Of a stretch of DNA of 64,000 nucleotides, positions 1 through 7,899 are shown piece after piece. This stretch comes from Rhabdothermincola sp037478855 (GTDB lineage Bacteria > Actinomycetota > Acidimicrobiia > Acidimicrobiales > Acidimicrobilacustridaceae). The translations under genes were made by a program, and so were the position numbers. The notes under the pieces are model-generated. The model was not told where the DNA came from and did no database searches. It saw only the letters and a list, made by a program, of their open reading frames with translations. Positions within the stretch are counted from its first letter, which is position 1; each line of letters opens with the position of its first letter. The DNA lies in assembly GCA_037478855.1 (NCBI GenBank), contig JBBFLY010000004.1, positions 15,135 to 79,134 on the forward strand. The letters are read 5' to 3'.

Positions 1-1
1 G

Positions 2-331
2 AACTTCGGGGCGTACGCGGCGTCGAAGGGAGCCCTGGCGACGGCCACCAGAACCCTCGCCCGGGAGCTCGGACGCTACGGCGTGCGGGTCAACGGCATC
101 CACCCCGGGTACATCTGGGGGAGCTCGGTCGAGTGGTATCTCAACCACCTCGCTGAGCAGAACGGCACCAGCTTCGAGGAGGAGTACGCGAAGGTCGCGG
201 ACCAGACCTGCCTCGGCTACATCGTGCCGTCCTCGGAGATCGCCGGTGCGGTGGTGTTCTTCGCCTCGTCGCTCAGCCGTGCCGTCACCGGCCAGAGCCT
301 GTCGGTGAACGGTGGGCACTACCTGCAGTGA
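2..331 (+). CDS. SDR family oxidoreductase, C-terminal part (cut by window edge)
   Basis: This is the C-terminal ~109 residues of a short-chain dehydrogenase/reductase, probably NAD(P)-dependent and acting on a hydroxy or keto group. The catalytic YxxxK motif is visible as YAASK at the very start of the window. It is followed by the usual RVNGIHPGYIWG segment, where classical SDRs have the PG motif, and by the C-terminal VTGQSLSVNGG signature. The coenzyme-binding N-terminus lies outside the window. The substrate cannot be read from the sequence. The neighbouring SnoaL-like, EthD-like and SDR genes suggest lipid or steroid catabolism, which is inference from context. Confidence 0.88.
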   Translation, partial: NFGAYAASKGALATATRTLARELGRYGVRVNGIHPGYIWGSSVEWYLNHLAEQNGTSFEEEYAKVADQTCLGYIVPSSEIAGAVVFFASSLSRAVTGQSLSVNGGHYLQ

Positions 332-479
332 GACCGAGCGCCTCCGATCCGAGCTCATGGGAGCCACCCGCGGGCTCGCGGCGGGGACTGGGACGGTCGT
401 CCTTCCGACGGAGCGGACAGCGTGGGTCGGCGAACGCCATGCCCACCGTGATCCGCTTGCTGCCACAGGCCGGTGAGGT

Positions 480-941
480 GTGAGAGGCATCGCGGCAGCC
501 TCGGATCGTCGGGCCATCGCGAACCTCGTCTACGGGTTGGCCGCAGCGATCGACGACGGCGATCTCGACCGGGTCGAGACGATCTTCGGCGATGCGGTCT
601 TCGTGCTCTCGGGACGCGAGCCTCGAGCCGGCGGTGCCGCCTTCCGGCGGGTGATCGAGCGCGGCATGCGCTTCTACGACGGTTCGCCTTGCACCCTCCA
701 CGTGGTCACCAACCTCGCGATCGAGGTCGACGAGGCACGGACCTTGGCGTTCGCCCGGTCCACGATCTCGGTGCTGCAGGCGGTTCCCCCAGCGTTCCCG
801 CTTCAGGTGGTGATGGCAGGTCGCTATCACGATCGCTTCCGTCGGGCCTCGGGCGAGTGGCGGTTCGCCGAGCGGGTGATGCACGTGCGGCTTGTCGGCG
901 ACACGTCGTTCCACAGCGGCACCAGCTTCGAAGGGAAGTAG
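480..941 (+). CDS. SnoaL/NTF2-like domain protein
   Basis: This 153-residue protein has the length and pattern of the NTF2-like (SnoaL_4) fold: an N-terminal helix pair (AIANLVYGLAAAIDDGDLD), then strands carrying GRYHDRFRR and WRFAERVMHV. Such small cone-shaped proteins act as isomerases, dehydratases or lyases on polycyclic or steroid substrates, or have no enzymatic role. The start is GTG at 480, just after a GGTGAGG stretch. The stop codon TAG at 939 is also the first three bases of a KstR-like operator that serves the next gene. Function beyond the fold is not assignable. Confidence 0.75.
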   Translation: MRGIAAASDRRAIANLVYGLAAAIDDGDLDRVETIFGDAVFVLSGREPRAGGAAFRRVIERGMRFYDGSPCTLHVVTNLAIEVDEARTLAFARSTISVLQAVPPAFPLQVVMAGRYHDRFRRASGEWRFAERVMHVRLVGDTSFHSGTSFEGK

Positions 942-965
942 AACGCGTTCTCGCTCCGCTACCGT
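939..965 (+). promoter_or_regulatory. KstR-like operator plus leaderless -10 of the EthD-SDR-SDR operon
   Basis: TAGAACGCGTTCTC at 939-952 is a near-palindrome matching the KstR consensus TnnAACnnGTTnnA at all but the last fixed base. TACCGT at 960-965 fits the actinobacterial -10 TANNNT and lies 6 nt before the ATG at 972, so the transcript is probably leaderless. A repressor bound at 939-952 would block the -35 region. Confidence 0.65.
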
Positions 966-971
966 GAGCGC

Positions 972-1328
972 ATGGTGAAGCTCGTGGCGTTCCTCAAGCG
1001 GAGACCGGGGATGACCCTGGAGGAGTTCTACGACCACTGGGAGAACCGGCACGGCCCGCTCATCGCGAGCACCCCCGAGCTGGCGCGCCACATCATCCGC
1101 TACGAGCAGCACCGTCGCACGACGCACGCCGAGTGGATGGGTACGGAGGGCTTCGACGGGGTCACGATCCAGTGGATGGCCTCGGCCGAGGCGCTCGAGG
1201 CGTTCATCTCTGAGCCGAAGTACGCGCAGCTCATCGCGCCCGACGAGCAGCGCTTCATCGACACCGATGCGCTGGTGTGGATGGTGACCGAGGAGCCGGT
1301 GGTGGCGATCGAGGGTCCGGCGACATGA
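972..1328 (+). CDS. EthD-like dimeric alpha/beta-barrel protein
   Basis: This 118-residue protein begins MVKLVAFLKRRPGMTLEEFYDHWENRHGPL, the typical start of the EthD family (PF07110), a ferredoxin-like dimeric alpha/beta barrel. EthD members accompany P450 and oxidoreductase systems that degrade ethers and steroids; many have unknown activity. It is the first gene of an operon with two SDRs: its stop overlaps the next start in ATGA at 1325. The promoter carries a KstR-like box and a leaderless -10. Confidence 0.8.
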   Translation: MVKLVAFLKRRPGMTLEEFYDHWENRHGPLIASTPELARHIIRYEQHRRTTHAEWMGTEGFDGVTIQWMASAEALEAFISEPKYAQLIAPDEQRFIDTDALVWMVTEEPVVAIEGPAT

Positions 1329-2086
1329 ACGGCCGCTTCGAGGGCCGGGTTGCGCTGGTCACCGGTGGCGCCTCGGGCATCGGGCGGGCGACGGTCGAGC
1401 AGCTCGCCGCCGACGGCGCCCGCGTCGTCGTGGCCGATCTCGACGATGCCGGGGGCGCGGACGTCGTGGACGCGGTGCGTGCGGCGGGTGGCGAAGCGGT
1501 GTTCGTCCGCACGGACGTCGCGGTGCCCGACGACGTGGACGCGATGGTCGCCACCGCGGTCGGCCGGTTCGGGCGGCTCGACGTGGCGGTCAACAACGCG
1601 GCACGGCCCGGAACCTACGCGCCCCTGGCCGAGCAGACCATCGAGGACTGGGAGCGCACCATCGCCGTGAACCTCACGGCCACCTTCCTGTGCCTGCGGG
1701 CGGAGATCCCCCCGATGCTGGCCACCGGTGGGGGGGCGATCGTCAACGTCGCCTCGGCCGCGGGCCTGATGGGGTTCGCGCACCTCCCCGCGTACGTCGC
1801 CAGCAAGCACGGCGTGATCGGCCTCACCCGCAGCGTCGCCCTCGAGTTCGCGAAGCAGGGCGTCAGGGTGAACGCGGTCTGTCCCGGGAACGTGCGCACG
1901 CAGATGCTCGAAGGCTTCGCCGGTGGTGACGAGCAGACGCTGCAGGGCATGGGTCGGATGCAGCCGATCGGCCGGCTGGGTACACCGCAGGAGGTGGCGG
2001 AGGCGATCGTCTGGCTCTGCTCCGACGCGGCGTCGTTCGTCACGGGCCATGCGATGGCCGTCGACGGGGGAGTGCTGGCCACATGA
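1325..2086 (+). CDS. SDR family oxidoreductase
   Basis: This classical SDR of 253 residues is NAD(P)-dependent. The cofactor motif TGGASGIG is at residues 13-20, the structural NNA motif is in VAVNNAARPG, the catalytic tyrosine and lysine are in YVASK, and the C-terminus has VTGHAMAVDGG. The ATG at 1325 overlaps the EthD-like stop, which fixes the start better than longer upstream readings. It is probably co-transcribed and translationally coupled with the EthD-like gene under the KstR-like box at 939. An acidic residue (ADLDDAG) at the end of the second strand suggests NAD preference, which is inference. Confidence 0.9.
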   Translation: MNGRFEGRVALVTGGASGIGRATVEQLAADGARVVVADLDDAGGADVVDAVRAAGGEAVFVRTDVAVPDDVDAMVATAVGRFGRLDVAVNNAARPGTYAPLAEQTIEDWERTIAVNLTATFLCLRAEIPPMLATGGGAIVNVASAAGLMGFAHLPAYVASKHGVIGLTRSVALEFAKQGVRVNAVCPGNVRTQMLEGFAGGDEQTLQGMGRMQPIGRLGTPQEVAEAIVWLCSDAASFVTGHAMAVDGGVLAT

Positions 2087-2159
2087 GCGCGCCCGGGTCT
2101 GGTGGCGTGGTCGGCAGGTGGCGCACCGCAGCGGTCGCGTCCGACGGGAGGCCTCGCTG

Positions 2160-2948
2160 ATGGGCCTGCTCGACGGCCAGCTCATCGCGGTCACCGGTGG
2201 GGCGTCGGGCATCGGGGAGGCGAGCGTCCGCCGCATGGTGGCGGAGGGAGCGAGGGTTGCCGTGCTCGACGCGGACCGTGATGCGGCACAGCGGGTCGCG
2301 AGCGAGGTGGGCGCGATCGCGATCGAGGTCGACGTCGCAGACACGGTTGCGGTCGAGGACGCGCTGGCGGGTGCGGTCCGGGAGCTCGGGGGGCTCACCG
2401 GGCTGTTCAACAACGCTGGTGTCGGCAACCTGAAGGCGTTGCACGAGTACACCGAGTCCGAGTGGGACCGCCTGGTGGCGGTGAACCTGAAGGGCACCTT
2501 CAACGGGATCCGTGCCGCGGTTCCGCACCTGCGGAAGGCGGGAGGCGGCAGCATCGTGAACATGGCCTCGGTGAGCGGCGTGATCCCCACCAGAGGCGAG
2601 GCTCCCTACGCCGCGGCGAAGGCCGGGGTGATCGCGCTGACCCGCAGCGCCGCGCTTGAGTACGGACCCGACGCCATCCGCGTCAACTGCGTCTCCCCCG
2701 GCTTCATCCGCACGAACCTCACCGAGCTCGCGTTCTCCAACCCCGCCTGGATCGAGCGGCTCGAGCAGCGGACCCCGCTGCGCCGGGCGGGGACCGCGGA
2801 CGATGTCGCCAAGGTGGTGGTCTTCCTCTGCTCCGACCTGGCTGACTACGTCACGGGACAGAACCTGCTGGTCGACGGAGGGAGTATCCTGCCGAGCGCC
2901 CAGGTCGACCACATGCTGGAGGAGCTGCTCGGCGGATCGGGCGGTTGA
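2160..2948 (+). CDS. SDR family oxidoreductase
   Basis: This second classical SDR of the operon has 262 residues. It carries the cofactor motif TGGASGIG near residue 12, LFNNAG, the catalytic Ser in VNMASVSG, YAAAK for Tyr/Lys, and VTGQNLLVDGG near the C-terminus. The start is ATG at 2160, 73 bp after the preceding stop. The tail after residue 240 (VDHMLEELLGG) is longer than in the neighbouring SDR. VLDADRD after strand two suggests NAD. The substrate is unknown. Context places it in the putative KstR-type lipid/steroid regulon. Confidence 0.9.
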   Translation: MGLLDGQLIAVTGGASGIGEASVRRMVAEGARVAVLDADRDAAQRVASEVGAIAIEVDVADTVAVEDALAGAVRELGGLTGLFNNAGVGNLKALHEYTESEWDRLVAVNLKGTFNGIRAAVPHLRKAGGGSIVNMASVSGVIPTRGEAPYAAAKAGVIALTRSAALEYGPDAIRVNCVSPGFIRTNLTELAFSNPAWIERLEQRTPLRRAGTADDVAKVVVFLCSDLADYVTGQNLLVDGGSILPSAQVDHMLEELLGGSGG

Positions 2949-3005
2949 GGCCTCTCGCACCCGTGACGGGATCGCACCGACGTGCGCCCCTCCGCTGGGC
3001 CTCCG

Positions 3006-3011
3006 TACCAT
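3006..3011 (+). promoter_or_regulatory. -10 element TACCAT of a leaderless promoter
   Basis: TACCAT (TANNNT) ends 7 nt before the GTG at 3019. This supports that GTG as the true start of the membrane mannosyltransferase-like gene and separates it transcriptionally from the SDR operon. Confidence 0.45.
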
Positions 3012-3018
3012 CACGCCA

Positions 3019-4227
3019 GTGACGACCGTCCCCACTGACGATCGCCCCGTTCACCTCGAAGAGGCCACGTGCCGCCCCGGTGTGTCGACCGGTCAGCAGG
3101 AGGCGGAGGAGCTCCGGGCGGGTCGTCCCCAGTTCCTGCAGGGGTGGCTCTTCCCCGTCGCGGTCTTCGTCGTCTGGCGCCTCCAGCAGCTGCTCGCCGT
3201 GGTCCTCGGGGGCGGACTCGGCGTGTACACCGCGTACAACTACGACGGCGAGCACTACCTGCGCATCCTGCACTACGGCTACTGGAACCCGCGACCGGTG
3301 ATGCCCAGCCATGCCTTCTTCCCTGGCATCTCGTGGCTGGCCACGCCCGTCTACTGGCTGACCGGCTCCGACACGATCGCCGTGCACGTGACCGTCACGA
3401 TCACCGGGCTCGCCGCCTTCCTCGCCGTGTGGGGATCAGCGAAGGCGTGGAAGGGGGAGCGGGTCGCCCGACTCGCGGTCGTGCTCTTCGCGCTGTTCCC
3501 GGCGTCGATGTTCCTTTGGAGCTTCTACTCGGAGGGGCTGTTCATCGCGCTCGGTGCCGGTGCCGTCTGGGCCGATCGGCGGGGTCGGCACGGCATCGCC
3601 GCCGCCTGCCTGGCTGCCATCGGCACCACCCGTTCGATCGGGATCCTCATCCCGGCGGTGTTGGTCCTTGCTCGGGCCATCCGACAGCGACGGGTCGACC
3701 GCTGGTCGATCCTCTACGCATCAGCGGGCCTGGTGGGCTTCGGACTGGTGCTGCTCACGATGTGGTACCAGGTCGGTGACCCGTTCGCATGGGCGAAGGT
3801 GCAAGACGACTGGGGCCGGGAGCTGAGCTGGCCCTGGACGTCGGTGGCGCAGGGCTTCGCCAACCTCGATCCGAAGCCCGGCACGGTGATGGTGCCTGCG
3901 CTCGTGGCCCGCAACCTCGATCTGTGGTGCGTGCCCATCGTGGTGGTCGCCATCGCCTACGCGGCGTTCAGCCGTCGTGACCGCTTCCCGATGGAGACCT
4001 GGATGCTGGGGGTGGCGATGATCGCCCTGCCGCTGTGCTCGAGCGTGCTGGCCAGCTTCAACCGGTTCGTTCTCGCGGACTGGATCATCTACCCGGTGTA
4101 CGCGTCGATCGCGTACCGCCTGCCGAGCTGGGCGCGGTGGCCGCTGCTGGTGGGGCTGTCGGGTCTCGCCCTGTGGACGAACTGGGTGATGGTCGGCCGC
4201 TTCGCGGCCAACCGCTTCGTCGGCTGA
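3019..4227 (+). CDS. PIG-V-like polytopic mannosyltransferase (GT-C type)
   Basis: This 402-residue integral membrane protein has about nine hydrophobic segments. The segment NYDGEHYLRILHYGYW followed by HAFFPGISWLA resembles the catalytic WD-x-x-HY...GY...AFFP region of the PIG-V/Gpi18 family (PF04188). Bacterial members transfer mannose from polyprenyl-phosphomannose to lipid or glycan acceptors on the outer face of the membrane. The GTG start at 3019 is chosen because of the -10 TACCAT 7 nt upstream. Longer in-frame readings would run back through the preceding SDR. It shows no functional link with its neighbours. Confidence 0.75.
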   Translation: MTTVPTDDRPVHLEEATCRPGVSTGQQEAEELRAGRPQFLQGWLFPVAVFVVWRLQQLLAVVLGGGLGVYTAYNYDGEHYLRILHYGYWNPRPVMPSHAFFPGISWLATPVYWLTGSDTIAVHVTVTITGLAAFLAVWGSAKAWKGERVARLAVVLFALFPASMFLWSFYSEGLFIALGAGAVWADRRGRHGIAAACLAAIGTTRSIGILIPAVLVLARAIRQRRVDRWSILYASAGLVGFGLVLLTMWYQVGDPFAWAKVQDDWGRELSWPWTSVAQGFANLDPKPGTVMVPALVARNLDLWCVPIVVVAIAYAAFSRRDRFPMETWMLGVAMIALPLCSSVLASFNRFVLADWIIYPVYASIAYRLPSWARWPLLVGLSGLALWTNWVMVGRFAANRFVG

Positions 4228-4321
4228 GAAGCTCCTCCCGCTTCCCGCCTCCCGCCTGGACCTCGAAGCGTCGTCGGAGGGGCGATCGGCCGGGGAGCCG
4301 GTCCGGTGAGCCTACCGGGCA

Positions 4322-5125
4322 CTACCAGAGCTGATCGGTGTAGGTGTCCGTGCCGGGGATGGTGGGGATGAACGGCGCCACGTAGGAGACCTCGGCGAGC
4401 CCGCCTTCGCGCACCCCGTCGCCGAGGCCGGCGAAGGTCTCCCAGCACTCGCGTGGATCGGTGTCGACGAAGCACATCAGTAGCATGCGCCGCTCCACGC
4501 CCGGGTTCTCGGGTTGGAAGACCGGTGCGCCCTCGGGCAGAGGGATCGGGGTGAGCGCGCAGCTGAGCGCCCACGGCGTGTTCGCCATCGTCGCGGGCAG
4601 GTAGTCGTCCCGGAGCCACGCCGACAGCGCTCGGGGATCGGTGTCCTCGTGCCGGTCGACCATCACGGCCACCAGACCGCCGAAGGGATGGTCGAGCGCG
4701 AGAGCCGCGGGGACCCCGTCGCGGTCGCGCGAGAGGGACCAGCGGTGGACGTACATGAGGGTGTGCACGTGGTCGCGGTGCTCGAACATCCGTCCCGCCG
4801 GGTGCAGCCAGTTCACCTGGGTGGTGCCCCAGGTGATGGCGTCCTGCTCGTGGCCCTTCAGGATCCAGTAGGTCGCGAGATAGGACCCTTTCGAGATGTC
4901 GGGCAGAAACGGGGTCGCGGCCGGGTAGCGCAGGTCCTTGAGGGGCCGCGTGGCCACCCACCGCCGCCCGGCGAACCACAGCGGGCCGATCATGCAGCCG
5001 GCGTAGAAGTGGTCACGCTCATACCAGCGGTGGTACGCGACCTCGTGTCCGCGGTGCGGCTCGACGAGGGTGAACAGCGCCGCGCCCACCTCGATGGACT
5101 CGTGCGGGATGGCCGGGTACTCCAT
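4322..5125 (-). CDS. Uncharacterised protein, possible double dimeric alpha/beta barrel
   Basis: I do not recognise this 267-residue soluble protein with confidence. It is rich in aromatic and charged residues. It has two similar-looking segments, AYHRWYERDHFYAGCMIGPL near residue 30 and LSAWLRDDYLPATM near residue 165. These recall the helix of EthD-like dimeric alpha/beta barrels (HxxWyexyH), so a tandem EthD-like fold is possible. There is no signal peptide or membrane segment. It is transcribed divergently from the amidohydrolase operon. Both promoters flank one KstR-like box, and its own -10 (TAGGGT on the minus strand) is 6 nt before the ATG. The regulatory setting suggests a role in lipid or steroid catabolism. 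Confidence 0.7.
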   Translation of the reverse strand: MEYPAIPHESIEVGAALFTLVEPHRGHEVAYHRWYERDHFYAGCMIGPLWFAGRRWVATRPLKDLRYPAATPFLPDISKGSYLATYWILKGHEQDAITWGTTQVNWLHPAGRMFEHRDHVHTLMYVHRWSLSRDRDGVPAALALDHPFGGLVAVMVDRHEDTDPRALSAWLRDDYLPATMANTPWALSCALTPIPLPEGAPVFQPENPGVERRMLLMCFVDTDPRECWETFAGLGDGVREGGLAEVSYVAPFIPTIPGTDTYTDQLW

Positions 5126-5131
5126 GCGAGA

Positions 5132-5175
5132 ACCCTATCCCGCCAGTAGAACCTGTTTCAGTTCTCAGGTACGAT
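5132..5175. promoter_or_regulatory. Divergent leaderless promoters sharing one KstR-like operator
   Basis: TAGAACCTGTTTCA at 5147-5160 matches TnnAACnnGTTnnA at every fixed base. On the minus side TAGGGT (plus-strand ACCCTA, 5132-5137) lies 6 nt before the start at 5125. On the plus side TACGAT (5170-5175) lies 6 nt before the ATG at 5182. One bound dimer would sit between the two -10 hexamers and could control both directions. Confidence 0.7.
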
Positions 5176-5181
5176 ACGGGC

Positions 5182-6387
5182 ATGGAGGACCTCCCCAAGA
5201 TCATCTCGGTCGACGACCACGTCATCGAGCCACCCAACGTCTGGCAGGACCGGCTTCCGAGCAAGTACAAGGACGTCGGCCCGCGCATCGAGCGCCACCC
5301 GGTGAAGGAGATGACGTTCATCGGAGGCAAGTTCGCCTACCAGATGGGGGCCGAGGGCGAGGGTCCGCTTGCCGACTGGTGGGTGTTCGAGGACAAGGCC
5401 ATCCCCCACACCAGGCTGGCCGCGGCGGTGGGCGTCCCCCGTGAGGAGGTGACCGTCACCCCCATCACCTACGAGGACATGCGCCCCGGCTGCTACGACC
5501 AGAAGGCTCGTCTCGAGGACATGGACCTCAACTGGACCGAGGCGCAGATGTGCTTCCCCACCATGCCCCGCTTCTGCGGCCAGACCTTCACCGAGATGCA
5601 CGACAAGGAACTCGCGCTGCTCTGTGTGCAGGCCTACAACGACTGGATGGTCGACGAGTGGTGCGCCGGCACGAACGGGAGGCTGATCCCGCTCATGATC
5701 ATCCCCCTGTGGGATGCCGAGCTGGCGGCCGCGGAGGTCCGCCGGATGGCTGCCCGGGGGGTCACGGCCACCTGCTTCAGCGAGATCCCACCGTTCCTGG
5801 GTCTGCCATCGATCCACTCCGGCTACTGGGATCCGTTCTTCGCCGCATGCGACGAGACCGGTGTGGTGGTGAACATGCACATCGGCTCTTCCTCGAAGAT
5901 GCCGTCCACCTCGGAGGACGCGCCGCCGGCCGTCGGCTCGACCATCACCTTCACCAACTGCATGATGTCGATGGTCGACTTCCTCATGTCGGGGGTGCTC
6001 CCCAGGTTCCCGAACCTGAAGATCGCCTACGCCGAGGGCCAGCTCGGGTGGATCCCCTACATCCTCGAGCGGGCTGACAAGGTTTGGGAGGAGAACCGCG
6101 GCTGGGGCGGCGTCGGCGATCTGGTGCCGAACCCGCCGAGCACCTACTACGCGCAGCAGATCTACGCCTGCTTCTTCGACGACCAGCACGGCCTCACCCC
6201 CGATGCGCTCGACAAGATCGGGGTCACCAACATCCTGTTCGAGACCGACTACCCACACTCCGACAGCACCTGGCCCCACACGAAGGAGACGGCCTGGAAG
6301 CTGATGGGGCACCTTCCGGAGGACACCATCCGCCGGCTGGTCCGCGGAAACGCGATCGAGCTCTACCGCCTCGACCTCGAACCATGA
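5182..6387 (+). CDS. Amidohydrolase-2 family metal-dependent hydrolase
   Basis: This 401-residue TIM-barrel hydrolase of the amidohydrolase-2 (PF04909) group is related to aminocarboxymuconate-semialdehyde decarboxylases. It opens with SVDDHVIEPP, where the D-H pair corresponds to the HxH-type metal ligands that become DxH in this subgroup. A later GVVVNMHIGSSS and the near-C-terminal ETDYPHSDSTWP carry further metal-ligand His/Asp residues. It heads a four-gene operon with an aldehyde dehydrogenase (ATGA overlap at 6384), an alcohol dehydrogenase and a cyclase. The promoter is leaderless and sits beside a KstR-like box. The reaction is probably decarboxylation or C-C hydrolysis of an acid intermediate, which is inference. 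Confidence 0.85.
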   Translation: MEDLPKIISVDDHVIEPPNVWQDRLPSKYKDVGPRIERHPVKEMTFIGGKFAYQMGAEGEGPLADWWVFEDKAIPHTRLAAAVGVPREEVTVTPITYEDMRPGCYDQKARLEDMDLNWTEAQMCFPTMPRFCGQTFTEMHDKELALLCVQAYNDWMVDEWCAGTNGRLIPLMIIPLWDAELAAAEVRRMAARGVTATCFSEIPPFLGLPSIHSGYWDPFFAACDETGVVVNMHIGSSSKMPSTSEDAPPAVGSTITFTNCMMSMVDFLMSGVLPRFPNLKIAYAEGQLGWIPYILERADKVWEENRGWGGVGDLVPNPPSTYYAQQIYACFFDDQHGLTPDALDKIGVTNILFETDYPHSDSTWPHTKETAWKLMGHLPEDTIRRLVRGNAIELYRLDLEP

Positions 6388-7853
6388 GCGCCTCCGACGG
6401 CGGGTATCGCCTGCTGATCGGAGGGGAGTGGGTCGAAGCGGGAGACGGCACCTACCCCATCGTCAACCCCGCCACCGAGGAGGTGGTGGGCCACGCTCCC
6501 AACGCCTCGGTGGCCGACGCAGAAGCAGCTGCCGCCGCAGCCGCGGAGGCGTTTCCGTCCTGGTCGCGCACCAGGCCAGAGCAGCGGGCGGAGCTGCTCA
6601 ACCGGGTGGCCGATCTCATCGAGGCGCGCTTCGACGAGCTCACCCCGCTGGTCCAAGCGGAGACGGGTGCCACCATGCGGGTCACGAAGACCATGCAGGT
6701 GCCCACCGCGGCCACGCGCTTCCGGCGCTACGCGCGCGGCATCGAGCAGGAGCTCACGATCCCCGTCGAGCCGGCTGTCATGCCCACCACCGCGCTGGGG
6801 CCGGGCGGGATCATGGGTGGTGTGGCGCGTCGAGCGCCGGTGGGGGTGGTCACGTGCATCACCTCCTACAACTTCCCGATGGTGAACATGGCCGGCAAGC
6901 TCGGTCCGGCGCTGGCCATGGGCAACACGGTGGTGGTCAAGCCCGCGCCGCAGGATCCGCTCGCCATCGTGAAGCTCGGTGAGATCTTCCAAGAGGCGGG
7001 CTTCCCGCCCGGCGTGGTGAACATCGTGGTGTCCGAGAGCCCGGCACCGGCGGAGGCGCTGGTCGCCTCGAAGCACGTCGACATGATCAGCTTCACGGGC
7101 TCCACCGCGGTGGGGCAGCGCATCGGCGAGGTGGCCGGGCGCGACATGAAGCGCCTCCTGCTCGAGCTTGGCGGGAAGGGGGCGTGCATCGTCTTCGACG
7201 ACGCCGACCTCAAAGCGGCCATCGGGGCGATCACCTCGGTGTGGGCGTTCCATTCCGGCCAGATCTGCACCGCACCCACCCGGGTCATCGCCCAGCGGGG
7301 CATCTACGAGCGGCTCGTGGAGGGCCTGCAGGCTGCTGCCGGTCGACTCAAGGTCGGTGATCCGCTCGAGCCTGACACGGTGTTGGGTCCGGTCATCACC
7401 GGCGCACACCGTGATCGGGTCGAGGGCTACATCGAGTCGGGGAAGGCCGAGGGGGGCACGATCGTCACCGGCGGTGAGCGTCCCGACGTCGGAGGCAGGG
7501 GCTTCTACGTCGCCCCGACCCTCATCGCCGACTGCAAGCCGGGCATGCGGGTGGTGCAGGAGGAGATCTTCGGTCCGGTGATCGTGGTCGTCCCCTTCGA
7601 TGACGATGACGAGGCACCCGAGCTCGCCAACAGCACCGACTTCGGTCTGTACGACTACGTGTTCTCGACCGACACCGCGAAGGCGTTCAGCGTGGCCAGG
7701 AAGCTCCGCACGGGCAACGTGGGCATCAACACGGTGCAGCGGAACCACGAGCTGCCCTTCGGCGGCTTCAAGAAGAGCGGCGTCGGTCGCGACGGCGGTC
7801 GGTTCGGCTTCCACGCGTACAGCGAGCTGCAATCGATCGTCTGGCCCGGCTGA
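6384..7853 (+). CDS. NAD(P)-dependent aldehyde dehydrogenase
   Basis: This 489-residue ALDH superfamily member oxidises an aldehyde to the acid. The catalytic Cys295 is in HSGQICTAPTR and the general base Glu261 in LLLELGGKG. Further marks are the cofactor segment GNTVVVKPAP near 180-188, the FTGSTAVG motif near 237, and the late EEIFGPVI motif. The ATG at 6384 overlaps the amidohydrolase stop, so the two are translationally coupled. Together with the downstream Zn alcohol dehydrogenase it could oxidise a primary alcohol in two steps to a carboxylate, for example a terminal hydroxyl made by a P450. That role is inference. Confidence 0.93.
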   Translation: MSASDGGYRLLIGGEWVEAGDGTYPIVNPATEEVVGHAPNASVADAEAAAAAAAEAFPSWSRTRPEQRAELLNRVADLIEARFDELTPLVQAETGATMRVTKTMQVPTAATRFRRYARGIEQELTIPVEPAVMPTTALGPGGIMGGVARRAPVGVVTCITSYNFPMVNMAGKLGPALAMGNTVVVKPAPQDPLAIVKLGEIFQEAGFPPGVVNIVVSESPAPAEALVASKHVDMISFTGSTAVGQRIGEVAGRDMKRLLLELGGKGACIVFDDADLKAAIGAITSVWAFHSGQICTAPTRVIAQRGIYERLVEGLQAAAGRLKVGDPLEPDTVLGPVITGAHRDRVEGYIESGKAEGGTIVTGGERPDVGGRGFYVAPTLIADCKPGMRVVQEEIFGPVIVVVPFDDDDEAPELANSTDFGLYDYVFSTDTAKAFSVARKLRTGNVGINTVQRNHELPFGGFKKSGVGRDGGRFGFHAYSELQSIVWPG

Positions 7854-7899
7854 ACCCGGCGCCGAAGCCGGCAGGAGAGCCTGGACGGAAAGGACGGCC

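Noticed and set aside
1100..2590. Long minus-strand open frame opposite the SDR genes
   Set aside because: It is antisense to two clear SDRs and has the Arg/Pro/Ala-rich composition of high-GC shadow frames.
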